This document shows positions 54,282 through 61,758 of a DNA stretch of 64,000 nucleotides, in pieces (the first letter of the stretch is position 1; every line of letters starts with the position of its first letter). The stretch is from Brevibacterium aurantiacum (GTDB lineage: Bacteria; Actinomycetota; Actinomycetes; Actinomycetales; Brevibacteriaceae): contig NZ_VLTK01000008.1 of assembly GCF_007558825.1 (NCBI RefSeq), positions 62,001-126,000 of the forward strand. The letters run 5' to 3'. The position numbers and the translations under genes are program-made. The notes beneath the pieces were generated by a model, which saw only the letters and a list, made by a program, of their open reading frames with translations, did no database searches and had not been told where the DNA came from.

Positions 54282-55126
54282 TGAGCCAATACCCGTCGTC
54301 ACGCATCACGCGACTTATCGTGCGGTATGCGCTACTTCTCATTCTGGTAGTCATCGCAGGTTTTCCAATCTATTGGATGCTCAACACTGCGCTAGCAGAC
54401 CCCGAGACACTGTATACGAAAGACGGCCAGTCAAGTTGGCTTCAGCTTGATCGACTACCCGAATTCTTCAATTCACTCAGCACAGTCCCTGTTTTCATGT
54501 GGCTCAGAAATTCCACATTTATCGCCGCGGGAACCACTGTCCTGAGTCTGTTGCTTGGAATTCTCGCTGGATATGCACTCAGTCGATTCCGATTCCGTGG
54601 CAAGGGCGTCGTTTCTACTCTTATGTACACCACCCAGGTGATTCCGGAGGCTCTTATTCTCGTTCCGCTCTACGGCTTGTTCGTTTCGCTCGGTCTGATC
54701 AACAGCCTGTGGGGGCTTGTCATAGCCAATGCAGGATTTGCGCTCCCAGTGGCCGCGTTCATTGTCAAAAGCGCCGTCGACTCCGTGCCGTACGAAATCG
54801 AGGAAGCTGCAATGGTCGATAACACACCCCGATTCACCGTGTTGACTATGATCGTCTGCCCGCTCATCCTTCCAAGCCTTGCTGCGGCTGCAGTTATCAC
54901 GTTCTTTGCAGCATGGAATGAGTACTTGTTCGCCGCCACCTTCCTCCTCGACTCCGGACAATGGCCTGCAAGCGTCGGCCTAGCGTCGTTTATCGGCCAA
55001 TACGATACGCCTCTGCCCGCGGTCATGGGAGCGGCCGTCGTGTTCAGCATTCCAGCGATTGTGTTCTTCCTACTTGTTCAGAGAAAGATCGTCTCCGGAC
55101 TTACCGCCGGCGCAGTGAAAGGTTAA
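54281..55126 (+). CDS. ABC importer permease (MalG/UgpE-like)
   Basis: A 281-residue permease, about six helices: YALLLILVVIAGFPIYWML first, NSTFIAAGTTVLSLLLGILA next, and the EAA loop EIEEAAMVDNTPRFTVLTMI near 170. WNEYLFAATFLL near 210 is typical of MalG-type subunits. It pairs with the MalF-like subunit encoded one base earlier. Confidence 0.93.
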   Translation: MSQYPSSRITRLIVRYALLLILVVIAGFPIYWMLNTALADPETLYTKDGQSSWLQLDRLPEFFNSLSTVPVFMWLRNSTFIAAGTTVLSLLLGILAGYALSRFRFRGKGVVSTLMYTTQVIPEALILVPLYGLFVSLGLINSLWGLVIANAGFALPVAAFIVKSAVDSVPYEIEEAAMVDNTPRFTVLTMIVCPLILPSLAAAAVITFFAAWNEYLFAATFLLDSGQWPASVGLASFIGQYDTPLPAVMGAAVVFSIPAIVFFLLVQRKIVSGLTAGAVKG

Positions 55127-55128
55127 TT

Positions 55129-56298
55129 ATGACTAGCTTGACATTCGACCGCATCACCAAGAAGTTCGGTGACGCAACGATCATCGACGAGCTCAGCGCC
55201 GAAGTTGACGACGGCGAGTTCCTCGTCCTCCTCGGACCATCCGGATGTGGGAAGTCGACATTGCTCCGCCTTATTGCGGGTCTAACTGATGTCAGTGATG
55301 GACGTCTACTACTGGGAGATGAGCTCGCTAACGATTGGGGTGTCCACCGCAGAGGGGTCGCTTTCGTATTCCAGACCTACGCGCTCTACCCACACATGCG
55401 CGTCAGCGAGAATATCTCCTTCCCTCTAGTCATGGAACGTTTCAAACCATGGCACCACATACCAATCGTCAACTTCTTTGCCCGAAGAGCGATCTCTCGC
55501 AAACCCGAAGTCACCAAGCGGACAGAAGAAATCGCCAGCCAACTTGGACTGACCGATCTCATGTCTCGACGACCCGCAAGTCTTTCTGGTGGCCAACGCC
55601 AACGCGTTGCATTGGCTCGTGCCCTGGTTCGCGATCCCTCTCTCTACCTACTCGACGAACCTCTGTCGAACCTCGATGCAAAGCTCCGAACACAGATGCG
55701 CAGCGAGATTACTGAGTTGCATAAGAAAGTGCAAAAGACCTTTGTCTATGTCACCCACGATCAAGTGGAGGCGATGACGATGGCGACGAAAATTATCATT
55801 CTCGATAAGGGCGAAGTGCAGCAGATAGGAAGCCCAGACGACATATATGCTCGCCCTGCAAATACATTCGTCGCCCGGTTCGTCGGCTCGCCTCCGATCA
55901 ACTTGTTACCCGTCATAGCATCAAAGCAGCAATTGAGTAGCGCCCGCCAAATCTGGACTCATCCTGGGCCTGTACCGACGGCAGAGAGCCTATTGCTCGG
56001 TATACGGCCGGAGAAATTGAGACTTTCCGCGAGCAGCCAATGCAAGCTCTCAGCTCGCGTGGAAATCGTCGAACGGCTTGGGGCCGAGACGCTGCTTGGA
56101 TGCAGTCTCGAACAAACGGAGGCACCTGCTGATTCAGTGATTTCTGACGATAGACAGAACCGCATCTTTGTGAGAATTCCTGACAACCCCAAGTTGCAGG
56201 TTGGAGACACTTGCTACATCGACTATTCGCCCGACGATGTCACTTGGTTCGATGGCGCACGAGGCAACCGCATCGACGACGCCTCCCGTCCCATCTGA
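55129..56298 (+). CDS. ABC importer ATP-binding protein (MalK/UgpC-like)
   Basis: A 389-residue ATPase: Walker A GPSGCGKSTLLRLIAGL near 35, Q loop VFQTYALYPHM, signature LSGGQRQRVALARAL near 155, Walker B LYLLDEPLSNLD and switch His VYVTHDQVEAMTM. The C-terminal regulatory TOBE-type domain (LLGIRPEKLRLS onward) is present. The start at 55129 is 2 bp after the permease stop. An insert after the Q loop (FKPWHHIPIVNFFARRAISR) is longer than in most MalK proteins. The long frame upstream of 55129 is not coding. Confidence 0.92.
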   Translation: MTSLTFDRITKKFGDATIIDELSAEVDDGEFLVLLGPSGCGKSTLLRLIAGLTDVSDGRLLLGDELANDWGVHRRGVAFVFQTYALYPHMRVSENISFPLVMERFKPWHHIPIVNFFARRAISRKPEVTKRTEEIASQLGLTDLMSRRPASLSGGQRQRVALARALVRDPSLYLLDEPLSNLDAKLRTQMRSEITELHKKVQKTFVYVTHDQVEAMTMATKIIILDKGEVQQIGSPDDIYARPANTFVARFVGSPPINLLPVIASKQQLSSARQIWTHPGPVPTAESLLLGIRPEKLRLSASSQCKLSARVEIVERLGAETLLGCSLEQTEAPADSVISDDRQNRIFVRIPDNPKLQVGDTCYIDYSPDDVTWFDGARGNRIDDASRPI

Positions 56299-56333
56299 CA
56301 GATTGTAAAACAGAGAAAAAGGAGAATAACGAT

Positions 56334-57215
56334 ATGGATCGCTACCACGTCACAGCGACTGGCCATAGTTTGAACTACCTGCCCGAATACGCCGCCGAAT
56401 GGAACGGATTCTTCCATGACGAAAACATTGCCTATTCAGTCTCAGTACCCAGTCCCTGGGACCAAGTGCTCGATGACTTGCGGTCGGGAAGCGCCGAGGC
56501 AGCTCTTGGCGGAATCTGGGTCCCATCAATGTATCGCGGCCGTGCGGACACATTCACTCCATTTGCCAAAATTGCAGGTAGAGCGCCTCTCGCACTACTA
56601 GGGAGAGGAGACTCCAAACACTTTAGCGTCGCAGATACCGTCGGCAAGACGGTGCTTATGAAGGGTAGCAATGGAGCTAGCGTCGGACTGTATTTCAAGA
56701 TGCTCCTGCGCGAGAACGGCATCGATCCAACGAGGGTCAACTTCATTCAGGACCTCGACGGTGCGATGCTGAGTGAGTTGTTCGTCGGCGGAATGGGCGA
56801 CTACCTACTAATCGACCAGCTCAGTGCCGAACACGTGGCTGATTCAAATGACGTAACGATCGTCTTCTCAGCAGTACGCGAAGGAGGCGACATACCGTGG
56901 AGCGTCTATTACGTTCGCGGCGGACTTGATGACGCGAATCGATCATTGCACGAACGTTTCTACCGCGCTATTGCTCGAGGCACCGAATGGATCTTGCATC
57001 ACCAAGTCGAGGAATATCTACCGCAACTTGTAGAACTCTTTCCTGGTAGGAACCCCGAGCTTCTGCGTTCGCTGGCACAGTCTTTCAAAGACAACGGTAT
57101 GTGGTCAACCCCACAGATTGATCAGAAACCGTACGAACGATGGCAGAAAGGCATTAAGGACGGGCACCTCATTCACTCGACGATTTCTCACGACGATTTC
57201 GTCGACACGCCTTGA
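56334..57215 (+). CDS. Leaderless NMT1/THI5-like periplasmic-binding-fold protein
   Basis: A 293-residue protein with the NMT1/SsuA-type binding fold: DQVLDDLRSGSAEAALGGIW near 45, ADTVGKTVLMKGSNGASVGL near 105, LLRENGIDPTRVNFIQDLDG near 130 and FYRAIARGTEWI near 215. It has no signal peptide or lipobox, so it should stay in the cytosol, unlike ordinary importer receptors. The ATG at 56334 has AAAAAGGAG upstream and follows the ATPase gene after 35 bp, so it belongs to the operon. It may be a cytosolic ligand sensor or an enzyme on this fold; the function is unknown. Confidence 0.78.
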   Translation: MDRYHVTATGHSLNYLPEYAAEWNGFFHDENIAYSVSVPSPWDQVLDDLRSGSAEAALGGIWVPSMYRGRADTFTPFAKIAGRAPLALLGRGDSKHFSVADTVGKTVLMKGSNGASVGLYFKMLLRENGIDPTRVNFIQDLDGAMLSELFVGGMGDYLLIDQLSAEHVADSNDVTIVFSAVREGGDIPWSVYYVRGGLDDANRSLHERFYRAIARGTEWILHHQVEEYLPQLVELFPGRNPELLRSLAQSFKDNGMWSTPQIDQKPYERWQKGIKDGHLIHSTISHDDFVDTP

Positions 57216-58276
57216 TTAACCATGTATTTTGTTTCGCCACTTGAGATCGGTGCAATCCGGTACTGAACGCTGCCAGAGTCTCGCTGCGCAGGAAGAGGAT
57301 TAAAGTTTGCGAGTCGACCAAAAGCCAACACGACGTTGAGTCTCATGCTCCAAACAATCACTCCGGAAATTGAACAATAGCCTTTCACTGCTACCAGGTC
57401 GGGTGGCCCACCGACGAAGTATAGCGGGCCATCCGACCTGGGATGCTTCGCCGTGGTCGATTTCGAAGGATCCGATATCAGCAGCGCGGTTCACCACAGG
57501 GTTGTTAGAAGCGATTTTCGAGACACGACGAACCTGCTTCTGCGACTGGGTCTTCCGCAGTCCAGAACGCGATGAGACACCATGGCAAACTAAGCGTCAT
57601 CGAACATCGCGGCTCCGCCGACCTCAGCCCAACGCGCAGCCCTTGACGCCGTCAGCCACAAGAAAACCAATAAGTCCACAGGACAAATGACACTCGATCT
57701 CTATGCCGGCGAAAATGCCTCGACGATAGCAAATCTACGAATCGCAGGCTCAGCATCAAACCTGCTCATCGTCCACACCACCTACGACTAGCTTGGCTTC
57801 CACTTCGAAGAGGAGACAGCCTTCCACCTTATCTTTGTGATACTCGTCGATACCACGCCGAAGTCCGGCAGCATTCGCGTCCTCGTCGAACTCAGACTCG
57901 GACTCGTCACCAAACACCGGACCACCTTCACTCAACGTCTGCAACGGGTCAATTCCAACACTTACCGAGCCACCATCGCCAACCAATTGTGTTGAGAACT
58001 CGGCAGCCATTACAGGGGCTTCACAGGTTCTTTATGTGTGATTGCTCTGAATTTCCAGGCAAAAGAAGTCCGACGCGCAAAATTGAGTCCTCTCTAGAAG
58101 GACGGGTTGATCCGCAGAGCATTGCCGACCTCTCAGTCGGCCACGTCGGCTTCCCACTCGAAGACCACAAATGCTGCCCAGTTGCGATTCGTTGTCGGAA
58201 CCAGTACCTTGAGTGTTCTGACTAGCTCGGTGATGTTCCGGAGTGCCTCACGTCAAGACCCCCGGCAAATTAGGGC
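57216..58276 (+). other. Intergenic and possibly degenerate region before the IS element
   Basis: About 1.06 kb without a supported gene. Open frames on both strands are broken by stops within 110 codons and have no family likeness. It contains a long inverted repeat at 57394-57441 and a solo copy of the IS end (GTGCCTCACGT at 58243-58253) 35 bp before the intact element. Confidence 0.45.
57394..57441. repeat. 16-bp inverted repeat hairpin
   Basis: CCAGGTCGGGTGGCCC (57394-57409) pairs with GGGCCATCCGACCTGG (57426-57441) with one G-U wobble and a 16-base loop. It lies about 180 bp after the last gene of the ABC operon. There is no T-run, so it is at best a weak terminator or an RNA-stability structure. 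Confidence 0.5.
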
Positions 58277-59670
58277 CGTGCCTCACGTAAATTATCCCCG
58301 GGAACTGTTCTCATCCCGCCTGGGTCGGCCTGATGCGAATACCCGAGGAGTCAGGCAGCGCCTGCTTGGCCTCGATCTCGCGCTCCATGCGCGTGGTCTT
58401 ACCAGCCGCGAGCTTGATCAGCCTCTGTTGGATGCGGTCGATCTCGGCCGCGATATGCACCGGGTCAAGGCCAGCCTTGTAAGCCTTGACCTCTGTGGTC
58501 TGGTCCAGGCTGAGGATCCCTGAGTCCAACAGACGAACGAACGGGGTCCGCGGTGTGTCATAGACACGTTTGCGCCGACCCACCGAATCGGTGGAGTATC
58601 CGGTGGGTTTCTTCGTCGGAGTGAAGTAGTTCAACCGGTCGTTGACCAGCGCCCAGAGCGCGGTCAGGAGGCCGTGTTCGGTTGCCGTGTCGTAACGGTA
58701 GTAGAACCCGTATCGACGCACGAGATGGTTGTTTTTCGACTCGATCGTGGCCTGATCATTCTTCGTATAGGGCCTGCCGCGGGTGAAGAAGATCTTCCGC
58801 TGGGCCGCCCAGTCGATGAGGTCGTGATTGATGAATTCCGAGCCGTTGTCGAAGTCGAGGCCCGTCACGAGATACGGCGCTGCCGTCACGAAGGCTGTGC
58901 AGGCATCCACGATGTGCACAGCGGCGTTGTTCTTGATCGCGTGCGTGTAGACCCACCCGGTATGCATGTCGGTGTAGTTGACCGAGCGGATGAACTCGCC
59001 CTTCAATGTCGGGCCGCAGTGGGCGACGGTATCGACTTCGAAGAACCCGGGTTCGGCTTCGACTTCGTCACCGGCCTTACGAACCTGGATCGAGTTGCGC
59101 AGCAGGGTGCCCGGCTTCGTTGCCGACTTCCCGCGGAGGGTGTCTTTGGCCCGGGCCGGTGCCAGGTACCGGTCGATCGTGGCTGGACTCATCGACACCA
59201 GTTCGTCGCGCACGCTTGTGCTGTAGCGGCGTTGGCCCGGGATCAGGCGGTCGTGGGCTTCGAGGGAGTCGAGGAGATCGGCCATTGCCGCGGCGAGGTA
59301 TTTGCCGCAGATTCCACCAGCGACGGACCACACGTATTGCAGGATCTTGATCGCGTCGTAGGAGTACTTGCGGGCTTTGGTCTTCCTGCGATCGATCACG
59401 GCCACGGTGGCGTTGGCTCTGCCTTTGGGTTGGCGAGTCCGACGCATGAGTTGTTGGCGAGCGTGGTCGCGGTTCCAGCCGGTGATGTCGGTGACGGCAT
59501 CGAGGATGGCCGACTTCTGATGTCTATCGGCCTTGGCATACGCGGTGGCGTATTTCTTCGTGATCTCGATTCTGGTGTTCATGGAAACGTCCTTGTCGAC
59601 CATGACCCCATCGTCGTCGTGTCCGTGTTCCCGGGTGAAGAGTTTCGCGGGGAAATTTATGTGAGGCACG
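58277..59670 (-). mobile_element. IS1202/ISNCY-like insertion sequence, apparently intact
   Basis: Terminal inverted repeats: CGTGCCTCACGTAAATT at 58277-58293 and the inverse of AATTTATGTGAGGCACG at 59654-59670, 16 of 17 matching, with likeness continuing inward. The element is about 1.39 kb with a single full-length transposase gene. No obvious target duplication is seen. Confidence 0.8.
58311..59582 (-). CDS. DDE transposase with integrase core (IS1202/ISNCY-like)
   Basis: A 423-residue transposase from the ATG at 59582 (AAGGACG 5 bases upstream; the longer frame reaches into the terminal repeat). An N-terminal helical DNA-binding part (TGWNRDHARQQLMRR) is followed by the integrase core: FFEVDTVAHCGPTLKGEF near 205 (first Asp), VTGLDFDNGSEFINHDLI near 270 (second Asp) and GRPYTKNDQATIESKNNHLV near 300 with the catalytic Glu. 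The frame is unbroken and all three acidic residues are kept, so it may be active. Confidence 0.88.
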   Translation of the reverse strand: MNTRIEITKKYATAYAKADRHQKSAILDAVTDITGWNRDHARQQLMRRTRQPKGRANATVAVIDRRKTKARKYSYDAIKILQYVWSVAGGICGKYLAAAMADLLDSLEAHDRLIPGQRRYSTSVRDELVSMSPATIDRYLAPARAKDTLRGKSATKPGTLLRNSIQVRKAGDEVEAEPGFFEVDTVAHCGPTLKGEFIRSVNYTDMHTGWVYTHAIKNNAAVHIVDACTAFVTAAPYLVTGLDFDNGSEFINHDLIDWAAQRKIFFTRGRPYTKNDQATIESKNNHLVRRYGFYYRYDTATEHGLLTALWALVNDRLNYFTPTKKPTGYSTDSVGRRKRVYDTPRTPFVRLLDSGILSLDQTTEVKAYKAGLDPVHIAAEIDRIQQRLIKLAAGKTTRMEREIEAKQALPDSSGIRIRPTQAG

Positions 59671-61758
59671 ACCCCTGGCTACGCGGGGACTATCCATGAG
59701 TCTCGTCGTGTTCTTGACCCGCAATGACACGAACACTAAGGTTAACAACTACTAGTATCGATGCCCCCACGCCACGACCGGCGGTTGCGTTGCACAACGC
59801 CCCTACTCTGTCTCGTGCTGAACCGGTGTGGTCATTGACTTGGCACCCGCAGCCGTAGTGAACTTTGTACCAGTCTCAAAGTATGCGGGTAGTCAGAGTC
59901 AGAGAGGCTCTGATTCTGAAGTGTAATAGAGCCAGCCGCATCATCTATGGGGAATCGAAGCCGAAAGCAGCACGGTTGGTGAAGCCGATGAGCGCGTGCA
60001 GCCATGACGAGACCACGAGTCTGCCCAAGTGAAATAACATGTCAGGTTCTTTGCGGACAGAGCCATGACCGCCCGTTAACTCATCGTTGGCTATCACGAC
60101 CTGTGGCACCTCGAGCAGTATTTCCGGACTCCAATGCTCGCGTTCGAGCCCGATCATTCGTCTTCAGTGTGGGGCGATCGATGCACATCTCACGGCGGCG
60201 TTCACAGCATTGGCAGTCGCGAGGTGCATACAGGAAGCGATAGGAGCGTCGCGCATGCAAGTTGTTAGTCCCACACGACGGACGTTAGCCGAGGTCACGG
60301 GTAATATCGGTGGACACGAGAGCGTGTCCCATCTGACAGCCAACGGGCAGCTGACGTATTCGTTAGTGGAGCCCTGCTCGATTGCAGCTCGACTTAGTCA
60401 AGGTCGTGGCATTGAGCGAAGCGCGGCCCGCGCCGACCGTGCAAGTTATGATCAAGAACCTAAACATCATCTGGGTGACCAGTGCCATCACGACCAAAAC
60501 GACTAGGTGGTCTCGATGCGGATCAATCACAGTGGTGCAATGTGGACGGGTCTCGAGTGGCCGAGCTATCGATTGATGGCCCCTCCTGGGTGGTTGCGGC
60601 ATTGGAAAATACCAGCTTTTTCGAATGCAATACGGCTCGTGGATATGAGCTGCTGGCTTCGGAAGAGTCAATTTGGCTGGGCAGAACACGAACGATGAGA
60701 TAGACCGATTCGAGCACCTCCTAGTTGCTGTTAAGACGGGCGGTTTCGATGATTGCCGGTCCGACAGCAACGCCAATGAATCAGAACCGGGCGACTGTGG
60801 TTCGGTCATTTTCATGCATGGTCTTGTCCTTTCGTTGGACTAGGGTCACTAGTTATTGAACCGGGCACCACATCGTTACGATGAACCCACACCGCTGGTC
60901 GACAGTTCGTCCGCTCTCCCCACCAATCGAGTAGCAACACTAACCGTCAGGAAAGCATGACCGGCCTGAAACCCTCGGAATGGTTCACTTCATCGCGATA
61001 ACGGTGCCTATATTGGTTGGTAGATCGCAAACGGAGTGCGGCAACACTTACAAGGTATCGCCTCGAACACGTGGACTTCCTCAAGTTCCAGAGTCGGAGG
61101 CATTTCTCCCCTCTAGCTCACAAAGATCGCTAAACGTTTGGTTGAGCGTGGGTTTATCCCGCCACAGCGATAGAACCTGCTTTTCCTCAATCGCAGCCAG
61201 AATACCCTGTCGCCATTGCCGGCACTTTCGGCGATAGGTTCACTCTACCCATTACACCATCGCCGTCTACAACCTAACTCTGGTATCCCAGAGTCATCGG
61301 TTGGTGACACTGTTTCATCCGGAATCGCCGTTGTAGGGTTACACTCACGTGTTTTTCACCTCTGCTTCAAACCTATAGGTTGGATTGCAGGCTCATCATC
61401 TGCACCTAACCCGATCATGGGATTTTCTGCTGTCTCGGTGTCGGAGAAACCGCTCACTGGTCTTCTTGACCGCGACAGCGGGAACCGTCCGTTAAGGTGT
61501 CCTCCGCCCATGCATCGCCAGGTGCAATACCAATCGATTTGCGTGGGCAAGCTAGCCATCTCCGCGGGCTTGGGGCGTCGAACTCAAGTCAAGTTCCTCC
61601 GCGGGCGAATTGTATTCGTCACCATTGCATTGCTAGAAGTGACTGGATGGAAATGGTCACCGCGTCTGTCATAGTCTGCTATATACAGTAGTAGTGCAAG
61701 AGTGTTCGTCTGACTGCATTCGATCGGCCAGTACCTCATTACAACTGTCCGCAATGCA
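59671..61758 (+). other. Degenerate region with no intact gene
   Basis: About 2.1 kb with frequent stops on all frames and lower GC than the flanks. Apart from a transposase relic near 60090-60330 I see no protein family, RNA gene or clear regulatory site. The last part includes the region downstream of the reverse HtaA gene; no strong terminator was spotted. Confidence 0.45.
60090..60330 (+). pseudogene. IS4/IS1634-type transposase C-terminal relic
   Basis: Three frames each carry part of the conserved C-terminal block of IS1634-like transposases: YHDLWHLEQYFRTPML in one, ARVRARSFVF in a second, and AIDAHLTAAFTALAVARCIQ in a third, matching the family order DLWxIExSFRMSK, LxARPIFH, AIEAHLTIVFxALAVAR. 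At least two frameshifts separate them. Confidence 0.65.

Noticed and set aside
58674-59699. 341-codon forward ORF across the IS1202-like element
   Set aside because: Antisense to the transposase, whose catalytic residues are intact on the other strand.
59945-60157. Reverse ORF of 70 codons in the degenerate region
   Set aside because: Overlaps the opposite-strand IS4/IS1634-type transposase relic, which has clear family blocks.
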